A stretch of DNA of 64,000 bases, from the NCBI RefSeq assembly GCF_008831285.2, contig NC_045147.1:9642334-9706333 (forward strand), read 5' to 3'. Below the pieces are notes generated by a model, which ran no database searches, was not told the DNA's origin, and saw nothing but the letters and a program-made list of their open reading frames with translations. This stretch comes from Nymphaea colorata. Taxonomy: Eukaryota; Streptophyta; Magnoliopsida; Nymphaeales; Nymphaeaceae. Below, piece by piece: positions 33,121 to 46,357 of the stretch; position 1 is the stretch's first letter, and every line of letters begins with the position of its first letter. A program made the position numbers and the translations under genes.

Positions 33121-36100
33121 AGGGGAAGGACCAAAAATGGGTGCACTTCAAGTTCTGAACACCATAAAAAGGGAGGAAAAAGTGAAGGTAACAGCAACAC
33201 CTTCTAACGATCTCATGTACTTGGAAATCCTGGTAAATGGAAGGTATACCCTGGCTATGGTAGACACGGGAGCCACACATAACTTTGTCTCAGTTGAGGA
33301 GGCAAGGAGACTAGGCCTAACCCTTGAGAGGGGAGAGTTACGCATGAAGGCGGTGAACTCAGAGGCCAAACCCATCCACGGAGTGGCCCGGGATGCGGTT
33401 GTGAAGATTGAGAGTTGGTCAGGAAGGGCCAACTTCTCGGTGGTCCCGATGGATGATTTCCGGATGATCCTAGGCATGGAGCTCCTCAGTACTGCGAAAA
33501 TTGTCCCAATGCCGCACCTACGCAGTATCAGTATCATGGATGAAAAGTCTCCTTGTATGGTTCCAGTAACATCGATAAAGAGGGATAAGGGAAAAGCCGC
33601 AATGATATCTGCCCTTCAGTTGAAGAAAGGCCTCAAGCACGGCGAAGAAACGTACTTGGTGGCAATCAGGGAAGTGACTAATGACTCCCCTGGTTTGGTC
33701 CCAGAGGCGCTTGCGCCTGTCTTAGCGGAATTCGCAGGAACAATGCCCGCGGAGCTCTCTAGACGGCTGCCACCTCGACGTGAGGTGGATCATGCCATCG
33801 AACTCCTTCCTGGTGCCAAACCCCCGGCAATGGCACCATATCGAATGGCCCCTGCAGAATTAAGAGAACTTCGGCGACAGTTGGACGAGATGCTAGCTGG
33901 AGGTATAATCAGACCCTCCAAAGCTCCTTTTGGTGCACCAGTGTTATTTCAAGCGAAGCATGACGGCTCCAAAAGGCTATGTGTGGATTATCGAGCATTG
34001 AACAAGGTAACGGTGAAGAACAAGTACCCCTTACCTTTGATTGCAGATCTGTTTGATCAACTAGGTAAAGCTCAAGTGTTTTCCAAGTTAGACCTCAGAT
34101 CAGGATATTGGCAAGTTCGGATTGTTGATGGCGACGAGCCAAAGACCACTTGCGTCACTCGTTACGGTGCCTTTGAATTCTTGGTAATGCCGTTCGGGTT
34201 GACGAATGCCCCAGCCACTTTTTCGACTCTAATGAATAAGATATTCTATCCGTACTTAGATAAGTTCGTGGTAGTCTATCTTGATGACATTGTAGTGTAC
34301 AGCAGCTCCATGAGGGACCATGTGGAACACTTGCGAACAGTGTTCAAGGTATTAGAGGAAAACGAACTCTATGTGAAGCGCAAGAAGTGCCTATTCGGCC
34401 AATCGGAAATCAGTTTTCTCGGTCACATTGTGGGAAAAGGTCAGCTGCAAATGGACATAGAAAAGGTGAGGGCAATTCGAGACTGGAAACCGCCAACCAA
34501 TGTACCGGAACTACGTTCTTTTCTTGGTTTGGCAAATTACTATCGACGATTCATTGAGGGTATTCTTTGATAACTACGCCTCTCACTGATTTGTTGAAGA
34601 AAAACCGAACTTGGGCTTGGGAAGAGCTCGAAGAAGATGCCTTCGACAAGTTGAAGAGGGCCCGGACGCAGGAGCCTGTGCTCAGGTTGCCCGACCATAC
34701 AAGGAAATTTGAAGTCCACACGGATGCATCAGATTTTGCCATTGGTGGAGTTTTGATGCAGGAAGGTCATCCAGTTGCCTATGAGAGTCGGAAGCTGAAA
34801 GACGCAGAGCGACGGTACTCCGTGCATGAAAGGGAAATGACGGCCATTATTCATTGTCTTCGCACATGGAGGCATTACTTATTGGGGTCCCAATTCGTGG
34901 TAAAGACTGATAATGTAGCTACAAGCTACTTCCAGACTCAAAAGAAGTTGAGTCCGAAGCAAGCTCGATGGCAGGAATTCCTTGCAGAATTCGATTTTGC
35001 CTTGGAATATAAGGCAGGGAAGACAAACGTCGTAGCCGATGCACTGAGTCGGAAGGCGGAGTTGGCAGCTACCCGGACAACATCATCCGAAGCGCAACTC
35101 GAGGGTGCTCTTCTCGGGCGGATTCGAGAAGGCATGAAGCAGGACCCAGTGGCCAAGCACTTGGTCGAAACAACGGAGGCAGGAAAGACGCGACGATTTT
35201 GGCTACAAGATGGACTTTTGATGGCAAAGGGCGGACGAGTGTTCGTGCCAAGATGGGGCAATCTCCGACGAGAGTTGCTAAAGGAGCGTCATGACTCATT
35301 GTGGGCTGGCCATCCTGGCCAGGAGCGGACACTGGCACTGCTCGAACGTGGCTACTACTGGCCACAGATGCGCGACGACGTTGAAGCATATGTGAAAACA
35401 TGCTTGGTCTGTCAGCAGGACAAGGGAACAAACCAGAAGCCTGCCGGCCTCCTGGAGCCTCTTCCTATTCCAGAACGTCCATGGGAATGCCTCTCCATGG
35501 ACTTCATCATCAGCTTGCCCAAAGTTGACGACTTCAGCTCCATCCTTGTGGTTGTGGATAGATTTTCAAAGTATGCCACCTTTATCCCAGCCTCTAAAGA
35601 ATGTCCCGCGGAAAAGACGGCCGAGTTGTTCGTGAAGCATACTGTCAAGCATTGGGGCGTACCGAAAAGCATTGTCAATGATCGGGACGCTCGCTTCACA
35701 GGAAAATTTTGGCGCAAAGTATTTCGTTTGTTGGGTTCGGATTTATTATTCTCAACAAGTTTTCACCCTCAAACGGACGGCCAAACTGAACGAATCAACG
35801 GATTGTTGGAACAATACCTTCGACACTATGTCAGTGCGAATCAAAAAGATTGGGTGAAATTGTTGGATGTAGCTCAATTTTGCTACAATTTGTAGAAGAG
35901 CGAGTCTTCTGGACATAGTCCATTCGAAATAGCCACTGGACAACAACCGTTGATGCCACATACCCTTGCAGCCCAAGAAAAGGGAAGACCCACTTTTGCC
36001 TACCAGTTCGTTCGCGATTGGCAGGACCAGACGGAAATGGCTAAGGCGTTCTTACACAAGGCCGCCAAAAAGATGAAAAAGTTTGCAGATCGGAATCGAA

Positions 36101-36579
36101 GGCCAATGGAATTCCGGGTGGGTGATCAAGTCCTCGTAAAGCTCTACACTGATCGCACGGGCATTTTCCGTGGTCGACACCGGTCATTGATCCGCAAGTA
36201 TGAGGGACCCTTCACAGTGCTGAAGAGAATCGGAAAGCTAGCCTACAAGCTAGACTTGCCGCCAGACTTTAAGGTGCATTCAGTGTTCCATGTTTGTAAC
36301 CTGAAGCCCTTCTATGTCGATGAGGAAGACCCTGAGCGAAGCGTTCCAGAACGAGACCCGATCCTGCAGCGAGCCCCGCCGACCAAGCGAGCGGCGGACC
36401 GTCGGATGGAAGAAATTCTTCGGCATAAGACAAACTATTTGGGGGAGCCAAAGAAGTACCAAGTGAAGTGGATAGGCGAACACAACCCCACCTGGGAGTA
36501 TGCATTCCGCATGAAGCAACGCTACCTGCTGGAAGTCAAGGCCTATCATGAAACTGCTGGCGCCGAGGACGGCGTTTAA
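33121..36579 (+). pseudogene. pol of the young gypsy element: PR-RT-RH-INT-chromodomain, frameshifted
   Basis: The protease active site is [10 protein letters not shown] (about 33256-33285). The RT palm has [12 protein letters not shown], with YLDD at 34277-34288. The frame ends at TGA 34568-34570 after RRFIEG and resumes in another frame from 34567, indicating a one-base deletion. RNase H has EVHTDASDFAIGG (about 34709). The integrase zinc region has H-H-C-C in HDSLWAGHPGQ … CLVCQ (35289-35420). Core motifs are SMDFIISLPK, NDRDARFTGKFW and TDGQTERINGLLEQ, the D-D-E residues. TAG at 35893-35895 truncates the integrase core end. The C-terminal chromodomain (ILRHKTNYLG … YQVKWIG … TWEY, 36414-36500) precedes the stop at 36577-36579. 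Confidence 0.94.
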
Positions 36580-36582
36580 CTT

Positions 36583-36596
36583 GAAAGGGGAAAGCC
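36583..36596 (+). other. Polypurine tract of the young gypsy element
   Basis: GAAAGGGGAAAGCC directly abuts the 3' LTR and would prime plus-strand DNA synthesis. Confidence 0.85.
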
Positions 36597-37002
36597 TGTT
36601 CCCCTGTGTCTGGGAGTCTGTACAGTCCTTTGCTTTGTTTTGCATTGTACTTCCTTTGCTTATGTTGAGTCATTTGCTTATGCATGTTTACTTGTAAGGG
36701 AGTACCCTCCCACCGGTCTAAGTGTCAAATATTGGGATTTCTTGTTTTGGATGGTCGGCATGGGAATCCTGTAAGCGGCCTCGGCCATCCTACATAAGTA
36801 AAGTCGAGATCATTCTCCTTACTTATCTTTCTCGTGATGTACTAATTCTTCAAGCGAATACATTGCGAGATTTCTTTATTCACAAGCATTCTTTATACAC
36901 TTGTTTTCTCAAACTACTTTTGCGCCCCGTTCGGTGGTTTGAAGGCTTGCGGCAATCAGGTTCTTGCCGCGCCGCACGGGCCGAAGTTGTCAACCCGTGA
37001 CA
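36597..37002 (+). repeat. 3' LTR of the young gypsy element
   Basis: 406 bp, TGTTCCCC…CAACCCGTGACA. It differs from the 5' LTR by three substitutions visible by eye and lacks the 12-bp duplication. Confidence 0.97.
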
Positions 37003-37299
37003 CAAACATTCTTCCGTAAAATAAACTTGCATTTTATGAGGGCAAATTAACGTAATACCTTAAAAATTTATATAATGCATTAACTTTCAAACGTTCCACA
37101 TTATTGGAACCGCTGGCCCCCAATGAGTAGGCCGGGCCAAGGCAGCATGGCGTAAGAGGAAGGGGATGGAGGAGGCTACCACCCAGGCCAATTTTAAGAA
37201 AAACCTACCATCTTCACACTTAACTAACTCCTCCCGTGTCCTACCTCTGGGAGCGAAATGAAACTCTCTCTCTTCTCCCTGCTTCTCCTGTTACGCAAC

Positions 37300-40200
37300 T
37301 GATACGTGCCTAATTTTGGCAGTGTCGAGGCCAGCCGGCAGCGTGACTAAGGACACTCGTAGAGAGCTGACAAGCAGCGTGGACTACAGCTAGGCGTGCC
37401 GAATACCGCCAGGCCGGCTGCTAGCACTAGTATCTTGAGAGGTTGACCCCGACGTGGGGCGCCAACAGAAGCAGGCCACGACACAATGCACGGCCAAGGA
37501 ACAGTGGGCAGGTACTGCTGCTAACGCCGAGGAGTGCTCGGCCGAGCGTGGCAAGGGCAAGTAACCAATGGCCGAGGGTGAGCTTGAGGTTGTTGGCGTT
37601 GCTGCAAGGTAGGGCAACGGGCCAAGGCTGGCCGTTGGTGGCCGAGCTAAGAAGGACGCAGGTGTCGACCAAGGCGCCCAAGAGCGCGCGAGTGGGTGGA
37701 ACCACGCGGCACCTAGGCAAAGTTAAGGAACCGACTCTTGGGTTCCCTTTGGGCAACACTCACACAACTGCAGTGGGATGTGCGGCAGGAGCAACTAAGG
37801 TCGAAAAGGGAGAGACAGGGCTTGAGCCGAGTTCAGTGGAGATTGAAGACCAGCGTGACAGTGGACCAAGACTCAGTTTATAACCGACCGACCCATATGC
37901 AATGACTCAATCAAGTCATATGAGGCAACCTTGGGCAAACCTAGGCAAGTTCACTTGATTGGGCTAATCCATTCCACGCAAGGCCCAACCATGGCACTTC
38001 TTAACTTCAAATGAGTCGGGGCGAAACCCAAACAAGTGCCCACGGAACCCAAGGTCCGAGAACATGGAGAGCGGGCGAAACCAGATTTGATCCAGACGCC
38101 CATTACTCATGTTTTGTATATACTTTTGTAACGTCTTGGTTTGAGATGCTTTAGACTTGTTTTGCTTGAGTTTATTTGTACTCTCTCGAGTTAGGAGTTA
38201 AGTGAACTGAGTTGCTTCTCTTGTATATAAGCTTAAGGACGTATAAACCATAGACATCTTATGCATAATGTAGTGGTTTTCGTTCTCTCTCTTCCCTACG
38301 AGAGATCTTTCTTCTCCACTTGTCATTGGCCAGTAGCTGCCGGACTCTTTTTCAACCCATACCAGTTGTGTCAAATTTCTTGATAGAGCCGACGACCTCC
38401 TCCCTCTCTTCATTCTCTTCTCTGACTTAACTCATCTCTTTCATGGCTGATTGGAACTAAGGCTTGAAGATCGCTTGGAGTGGCTACCGACAACCCCTCG
38501 GGCATCATCAATCCATGCACATACCCCGACCAAAAAGCTTCATTCAATCCATGGTGCAATCACCCGAACCACACAGGTGATTAGAGGTTCGGATTGATCT
38601 ATGGAAAGGCTGCTAAGAAAGACGCCGTCCAGCTCTTGGGCGACATCCCTCGATGACTAGCATCCTTTGAAGCTAGGCATGTACCCGTTCTCCCTTGGTA
38701 CTTCCAATCAAAGGTGATTTATAAAGATCTGGACGAACCATCCCTAAGTTGTTAGATCTAGTCCTTCTTGTATGGTTTAGATTCACGAGGAAAGGCAAAT
38801 TTGTTCTAGATTCTAGATCGAGCAACAAGAGAAGGCACTTTGGAATCGGTGCGGTCCTTTCCCCCTCGGGGTAGCACTCCCTCGGATTTCCAAGGCTAAT
38901 TCCCGAGTTTGATCAAGAGATCTCCATCCTCCAACATCTGTCCTTCAATATCTACTGTGGGTAAGAGATTCGGGAGAAGATCAAAGCAACCGGCGACAAT
39001 CAAGGATCTGCCACCTATAGCTGGATCTACTCGCTGGAGCCATAGCAGCTACAGCCTGATCAACATGCTATTTCCAGCAGATGGGTGGGAGCTTTCAAGT
39101 GGGACCAATCCCAACTAGTTCGCCCAAAGATTACACAACTTCTGGCCAAGTTTGGCTAAAATCGGAGTTGAAATGCCAGAGATCTTGGTCTTGAAAGGAC
39201 CTTGACTATGCAACGGTGGGTAGCAGGCTGAATCGGTTAGAGCAACCTACTATATGTCTTTTGATGAGATTCCTGTATTGCCTTTTGGTTGTTAATTTTA
39301 TTAAGGTCATATTACTTTAATTGAGTGGCGCAAATCAGTCCTTGGGAGTCCTCTCGTCTAGGGTTGAGAAACCCTAGCCGCCCGCATAATTTAGCAACTA
39401 CCTACCACCGCAATATTTGGAAGGGCAGCCTCCCTCGCGCACCAACGGTCTACTTTGCATAATTTAGCAACTCCCTAGCCACCGCAATATTTGGAAGGGC
39501 AGCATCCCTCGCGCACCAATGGTCCACTTTGTAACTGCTTTTACGGGTAACTCCCCATTGTCAAGAATCAAGTCCCACCTCACCTCTCATCCGAAAAGGC
39601 TAGTCCCTCTAGCACGTCTCACTCCTATCCTTTCAAAAAAGGTAGGATCCAGCCACTCCCCACGCGCTTTCCTTTTCCCTTTTTTTCCATATTTGTTCTG
39701 AGATCCTAGCCCATGATCCCTTAGCGCTAAAATAAAAAACCTTCTCTCGCATTTCCCTCTTCCACTTATGATAACCAGCCACACCCCCACGCACTTTCCA
39801 TATCCCTCCAGGCGTCATAACTTTCCATAACGGATCCATTCCCCATCTTTCTTATTCCACCATCTTTAGCCGCAACATCCACTTCACCCTAGCCGTTTTG
39901 GTTGTTTTGCTTTATACCAGGCAATAGCCTTGGCATCCGTAGCGGTATCTCAAAGGCACAAGTGTCGACGACACGACCCCGAGCTGCCTAAGCACCTACT
40001 CGCTTGGGTATGGTTTGGCCGTCCTAGGCATTTATGACAAGATGTGTTGGATATGCATGCTTGAATGGTTTATTGAGTGGGGAGAAATATTCATGCATTG
40101 ATCACGCTTGTACTAGTCTCACAACCTTCTAACAATTTGTAGTAGATTCAAGCTTTTGAGTAGGTAACTTTCCATGTATTTCATCATCTTAGGGGAAATT

Positions 40201-40344
40201 TTGAATTGGGGTTCCTGTCCAACCGAGTTTTCAAATTATGTATAAACTTGTTTTTTGTTTTGTTTGTCGGCTCCTCTGAGAGCTTTTGGGAGAGGATCGA
40301 CATCTGGCAGATGTCTTGGTCGATGCTGAGTCCGGGTCCTATCA
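37300..40344 (+). repeat. 5' LTR of the LARD-like element
   Basis: TGATACGTGCC…CCTATCA, 3,045 bp. A TATA box (TTGTATATAAG, near 38220) is followed by a leader rich in TCTC. At 39385-39530 a 73-bp block (GCATAATTTAGCAACT…) is tandemly duplicated; the 3' LTR has one copy (about 45403). ORFs such as 37443-37883 lie inside and recur, broken, in the other LTR. Confidence 0.88.
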
Positions 40345-40346
40345 AT

Positions 40347-40358
40347 TGGTATCAGAGC
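40347..40358 (+). other. Primer-binding site (initiator Met tRNA) of the LARD
   Basis: TGGTATCAGAGC, a perfect 12-base match to the initiator Met PBS, two bases after the LTR. Confidence 0.92.
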
Positions 40359-43315
40359 AACTCGGGGTTTAGCAGTTATGGCATAAATAGCTGATTTTTA
40401 TTTTGAGATTGTCACTGGTTGATACCAAATGTATCAATTTGGTATCAGAGCATGCTTGGTGGTCACAGTCAAGAACTTTTAGTCATTTTGGTTCAGTACA
40501 TCAGTTAGTAGCATAATAGTTTTGATTTTAGCATTTGCGGCAACATAGTGTCAGCAGTTTATTATTTTATCAGTCAGTAGGATTGTACATATGATTTTCA
40601 GGGGCAAATGAGCTCGAAATCATTTCAAAATTGATGAAGAACTTCGTAACTATTGAAGCTTCAAGGTCATATAGGGCACTAGGCGTGATTTTCTCAAAAA
40701 AGATGGATTCTTAGCCCTTCTTCAGCCAGACAGGCTATGCGGACAGAATTTGTCTGAGGTACAATCTGCCAGGAAAATCAAGTTGGTTCAAAGGGTTCTC
40801 GAGGTCAGATTGAGCTCAAATTTGGAGGATAGCTAGATAACTATCCGACCTTACTACTGACTAAATTTGAAGGCAAAATTCTACCGTTTTGAATAGTTGT
40901 ACGCTAGTCTACTGATTGTTTGAAAAATAATCAAGACTGTGGGTGTGCTCAACGCACAACCCTAGGGTGCTTAAGCTTGGGGTACATTGTCGAGGCATCA
41001 AGTGGACGCGACAGTTTAGGCCCCACTTTTGGGTTCGATCGAGAGTGAGAGTTAGTTGCCGAGGCACCAGGCAGCCGTGGCGATAGGCGGGACTGAGTCT
41101 GCATCCCTTAGACGCACACAGGACAGAATTGAAGTTGGGTGATGCGGGCAACGTAGGTAGTTTGAGTGCTTTTGATTTTGGCAGTCTTTGGTTTCGTAGA
41201 CTAGTTGTGAGAAGATGGGTGCTCGACTCAAGAGGTCTAAAATGAATCTGGTCTTCAACACTTATGAAGATGGAGAATTTGCACGTGGTTGTGTTTTGGT
41301 GCATGGATCGGAAATGGACCAAGGTCCAAGGACGGTGTACATAGTAAGTGGAACCAACCATAAGTGTGACTTGGTGTTTAGGCACCCCAACATTCAAAGT
41401 TATCCGTAGATAAATAAAATGAGCCGAGAAATATGTGTGACAAATGGGAATCACTCGAGTAGATTGAGTGTTTGTGAGTTACAGAGTAAGACCCCTACAA
41501 ACTGCCCAAATCTACTCGAGCGAATTCATTGGACTTGGGATTTCACCTCAGCACTCACTATATATTGGAAGTGGTACTTCTCATTTGAACCTAGAAGAAG
41601 AGGAAACTTCATGTGGATCTAGCAAGAATGATGATAACCTAAAGTATTTACAAACTCAAAATGAGAAGGGTGATTTTTAGTATGATTCGGATGTGGGTTG
41701 CTCATTCTGATCTATGGAAACAAGGGGCAAAGTAGGCAAGGGGGCTCGAGTTCCCAAGGGCCCAAGGCAGATCAATGAGTTCTACCCTCGTGCCTATCCC
41801 CAATGTTATGTATGAACCAAGGGACAAGAGCACTAATGTCTCCCTCGTTCCTTTTCGATTGTGATAGATGTGAGCTAGATAAGACGAACACCACAACCCT
41901 ATTGACCTCGAGTATGGGCTCTAAATCAAGGAAGACATGAAATACAAAAGCTTATCGGCAAGCCTATGCAGATAAGAAAGTCTCTTTGGGAAAGGACCCC
42001 CTACCCAAGAGATGCAAGTGGTGAAAAATACGGCTCCTACTACATTGGGTGTCACTCGAACTTCAAAAGATCTAGCCAATTCAAAGTTAGCTACCACTAG
42101 TGCCCAGCCGGAGCCAATGGAAGAAAAGGCTGAGTGTTTCGACAATATAGAGCTTATAATGGATAGAGAAATATTAGAAGAAATTGACACAATGTGTCAA
42201 GCTTTAGTTGAAACCGCCCAAAGGATGGAAGAAGAAATGAACTCGCCCCTCTTGAGAGCATCATGCCTAGCGACGGGATAGAGCTGATCTGATGTCAGTT
42301 AAGGGATAAGCTCAAACTGTGTGTCACAAATGGCTATGATGAAGAGGTGAAGAATAAACTCCTTGTGGGTCTAGACGAAGGGTTGATAACCGAGTACTTA
42401 CTATCTCGTGCAGTCCCAAACTTAAGCCCAAATATTGCCACCAAAGGACCACTCGATTGTGTTGAAAATGATGAGCAGCTTATTCCATGCTATTGAATGA
42501 TGAGAATAACACCTCCACCATGGGCACACCATTGTTACCACAGCTCTAAACTCCTCATGATAAGGCCAAGTCGAAGAAGGGTGGTAGAGGAGAAACGAAG
42601 AACATAGTGGAAAAGCTCCAAAGAGCAGCAACCCAAGAGCTAATGAAGACGGGAACCAAACTAGTAGATGCTCAAGGAAGGTTGACCGAAGAAGAACCTG
42701 GCCGCGACAAGAAAAAAGGTCTTTTCCAACCATGGGAAAGATCAAAAACCACGAATGTTGAGGACTACATGCCAAAGCGCATGGGGAACCACCTAGTCCC
42801 TTAGTAATCTGAATTCCAATGTCACCCAATTTGGCCATAATACAAGATCTGAAAAGAGAAGTTGCAGCAGAAGCGTGGCTGGGCATGGGTGGCACTGAGG
42901 ACCCACGGTTGCTTTTTGTAAGCCAATGTGAGGGCCAAAGGGAGGGGCGTATATGGCAGGCCCACGATAGGGGCAAACCATAGGAGATGTTGATATATCC
43001 GCAAGAGCCCAAGTATGTTTTTGAGCAGTAAAAGTCACTACTCGGCCTCCTCCCTTGAGACTATGGTCCTAGACAAAGGACGGACAACCAAGCTCTAGTT
43101 AGGGGCAGGCTAATTAGGGTCATCTCCCAAGTATATCACAGAGGTCCACGACGATTATTCTTGCAGCACAAGACCTCTCTATAATTATTGTCTAGAGATT
43201 ATGGGCCTATGCCAAAACATGTCAGCATAGTAACGTAGAAAGGACATGTTCAGATCCCATAGGCAAATGGTCTATCGCGAGCTTAGGGTCAAGCTTGATC
43301 TAAGGAGGGTGGATC
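40359..43315 (+). other. Non-coding interior of the LARD-like element
   Basis: No reverse transcriptase, integrase, protease or zinc-knuckle motif in any frame. Short ORFs (for example 41215-41409, 42012-42281 and 42607-42804) have no recognisable domain. The interior ends with a polypurine tract AAGGAGGGTGGATC at 43302-43315. A remnant of structured RNA signals needed for packaging may be present but cannot be shown by eye. Confidence 0.75.
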
Positions 43316-46300
43316 TGATACGTGCCTAATTTTCGCAGTGTCGAAGCCAGCCGGCAGCGTGGTCGAAGACACTCATACAGAGCTAACAAGCAGCGTGGAT
43401 TGCAGCTGGGCACGCCAAATACCGCTAGGCCAGTCGCTTGCACTAGTATTTTGTTTGGTTGATCCCGGCGTGGGGTGCCAAGAGCAGCAAGCCGTGGCAC
43501 AAAGCGCGACCAAGGAAGGGTGCAAGCAAAAGAAGCGGCGGGCAGGACCTGATGCTAATGTAGAGGAGCGCTCGATTGAGCGTGGTGCGAGCAAGCGGCC
43601 AAGGGTGAGCTTGAGGTTGTTGTTGCTGCGGTAGGGCCGGGTGACGGGCCAAGGCTGGCCGATGGTGGCCGAGCAAAGATGGCCGTAGGTGTTTACCAAG
43701 GCGCCCAAGCTAGTGCGAGTGGGTGGAACCACGTGGCACCTAGGCAAGGTTAAGGAACCGATTCTTGGGTTCTCTTTGGGCAACACTCATACGGCTATAG
43801 TGGGAGGTGTGGGAGGAGAAACTAAGGCCGAAAAGGGAGAGACAGGGCTTGAGCCGAGTTCAATGGATATTGAAGACCAGCGTGAAAGTGGACCAGGACC
43901 TGGTTTGTCCCCGATCGACCCATGTGCAATGACTCAACCAAGTCATATGAGGCAACCTAGGGCGAACTTAGGCAAGTTCACCCGATTGGGCTTATCCATT
44001 CCACGCAAGGCCCAACCATGGCACTTCTTAACTTCAAACGAGTTTGGGCGGAACTCATACAAGTGCCCACGGACCCCAAGGTCCGAGAACATGGAGAGCG
44101 GGTGAAACCAGATTTGATCCAGATGCCCGTTAAATATGTTTTGGTATATACTTTTGTAACGTCTCGGTTTCAGATGATTTAGACTTGTTTTGCTTGAGTT
44201 TCTTTGTACTGTCTTGAGTTAGGCGTTAAGTGAATTGAGATGCTTCTCCTGTATATAAAGGACGTATAAACCTTAGACAACTTATGCATAATGAAGTGAT
44301 TTTCGTTCTCTCGATTCCTCTCTCTTCCCCGCGAGGGATCTTTCTTCTCCACTTGTCCTTGGCTGGTGGCAGCTGGACTCTTTTTCAACCCCTACCGGTT
44401 GTGCCAGATTTCTTGATACAGCCAACGGCCTCCTCCCTCTCTTCCTTCTCTTCTCTGACTTAACTCATCCCTTCCATAGCAGATTGGAACTAAGGCTTGA
44501 AGATTGCTTGGAGTGGCTACAGGCAACCCCTTGAGCATCATCAATCCATGCACATACCCCGACAAGCAAGCTTCATTCAATTCACGGTGCAATCATCCGA
44601 ACCACATGGGTGATTAGAAGTTGGGATTGATCGACGGGAAGGCTGCTAAGAAAGACGCCATCCAACGCTTGGGTGACATCCTCTGAAGTAGCGACGATGA
44701 CCGGCATCCTTTGAAGTTAGGCAAGTACCAGTTCTCCCTTTGTACTTTCAATCAAAAGCCCTAAGTCGTTAGATCTAGTTCTTCTTGTATGGTCTAGATT
44801 CGCGAGGAAAGGCAAACTCGTTCTAAATTGTAGATCAGGCAAAGGGAAAAGGCACTTTGGAATCGACACGCTCCTTTCCCTCTTGCGGTAGCCTTGGATT
44901 TCCAAGGTTGATTCACGAGTTTGATCAAGAGATCTCTATCCTCTGACAACCCTCGTTCGATATCTGCTGTGGGTAGGAGATTCAGGCGAAGATCTAAGCA
45001 ACTGGCGGCAATCGAAGATCTGCCACCTACCGCCGGATCTACTTGTTGGTACCGCATCGACTACAGCCTGATCAACAGGCGGTTTCCAGTAGATAGGAGG
45101 GAGTTTTGAGGCGGAACCACTCCCAACTAGTTCGCCCAATAGTTACACAACTTCTGGCTAAGTTTGGCTGGAATCGGAGTTGAAACGGCGAAGATCTTAG
45201 TCCCAAAAGGACCTCGGCTATGCAACGGCGGGTAGCATGCCAAATTGGTCGGAGCAGCTGCTCCTGCCAGACGTCTTTTGGTGAGATTACAGTATTGCCC
45301 TTTTGTAGATTAATTTTTTGAAGTTCAGATTACTTTAATTGAGAGGGGCAAATCAATCCTTGGGAGTCCTCTCGTTTAGGGTTGAGAAACCATAGTTGTC
45401 CGCCCAATTTAGCAACTCCCTAACCACCGCAATATTTGGAAGGCCAGCCTGCCTCGCCCGCCAATGGTCCACTTTGGTAACTGCCCTCATGGATAACTCC
45501 CCATTGTTGAGAATCAAGGGCCACCTTGCCTCTCATCCGAAAAGGCAAGTTCCTCTAGCGCGTCCCACTCCTATATGTTCCAAAAAGGTAGGAGCCAGCC
45601 ACTCCTCACGCGCTTTCCTTTTCACTTTCTTTCCATATCTGTTCTGTGATCCTAGCTCATGATCGCTTGGCGCCAAAATAGGAAACCTTCCCGCGCCTTT
45701 TCCCTTCCACTTACCATAACCAGCCACACCCCCATGCGCTCTCCATATACCTCAACGCACCATAATTTTCTATAACGGCTCCACTCCCTATCTTTCTTAT
45801 TCCGCCATCTCTAGCCGCAACATCCACCTCACCCTAGCCATTGCAATCGTGGAGACCTTCCTAAATTAGAGAAAGTGTAGCCACCTTACGAACAACTAGC
45901 CTAAACCCTAATCCTTATCCTACCCATTCTTGATACCCGGCAATTGCCTTGGCAACCGCAGTGGTACCTTGAATGCACAAGTGCCGAAGACACGACCACG
46001 GGCTGCCTAACCACCTATGGGCTCAAGTATTGTTTGGCCGTCCTAAACATGTATGACAAGATATGTTGGATGTACATACTTAATGGTTTGTTGAGTGAAG
46101 AGAGATTAATGTATCGAGTACTAGCCTCACAACCTTCTAACAATTTTTAGAGGTTCAAGCTTTTAGGCGGGTAACATTTCTTGTATTCCATCATCTTAAG
46201 GGAAATTTTGAGCCGTGGTTTCTATCCGGTCGGGTATTCAAATTGTATATAAACTTGTTTTTTGTTTTTTCCATCGACTCCTCCAAGAGATCTTGAGAGA

Positions 46301-46357
46301 GGATAAACATCTGGCAGAGGTTTTAATCTTAATAGATGTTGGGTCCGAATCCTATGA
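43316..46357 (+). repeat. 3' LTR of the LARD-like element
   Basis: 3,042 bp, colinear with the 5' LTR but with many substitutions and small indels. It ends 254 bp from the GAD stop codon, so its sequence may lie in or next to the GAD 3' untranslated region. Confidence 0.88.

Larger units (their letters stand above)
31465..37002 (+). mobile_element. Young chromodomain-bearing Ty3/gypsy element, full-length but disabled
   Basis: Two LTRs (31465-31882 and 36597-37002) enclose PBS, gag, protease, RT, RNase H, integrase and chromodomain on the plus strand. The 5-bp target duplication CAAAC is perfect (31460-31464 and 37003-37007). Between the LTRs I count three substitutions plus one 12-bp tandem duplication in the 5' copy, so the insertion is recent. 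Three lesions break the gag-pol frame: TAG at 32741-32743, a single-base frameshift just before 34567, and TAG at 35893-35895. Presence of a chromodomain places it among chromoviruses; the zinc knuckle and small LTRs suggest a Galadriel/Reina/CRM-like group, which I cannot resolve by eye. Confidence 0.96.
37300..46357 (+). mobile_element. LARD-like non-autonomous LTR retrotransposon
   Basis: Two ~3.04-kb direct repeats (37300-40344 and 43316-46357) flank a ~2.97-kb interior. The element has an initiator-Met PBS, a polypurine tract and near-matching target duplications GCAAC (37295-37299) and ACAAC (46358-46362). The 3' LTR end reads CCTATGA instead of CCTATCA, a likely mutation. The interior encodes no gag or pol domain that I can recognise. 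Very long LTRs with a non-coding interior define large retrotransposon derivatives (LARDs), which move using proteins from other elements. The LTRs differ at many sites, so it is clearly older than the neighbouring gypsy element. Confidence 0.87.

Noticed and set aside
37443-37883. 146-codon ORF in the LARD 5' LTR
   Set aside because: Its counterparts in the 3' LTR (43338-43634 and 43689-44105) are frame-broken and there is no domain; it is LTR sequence, not a gene.
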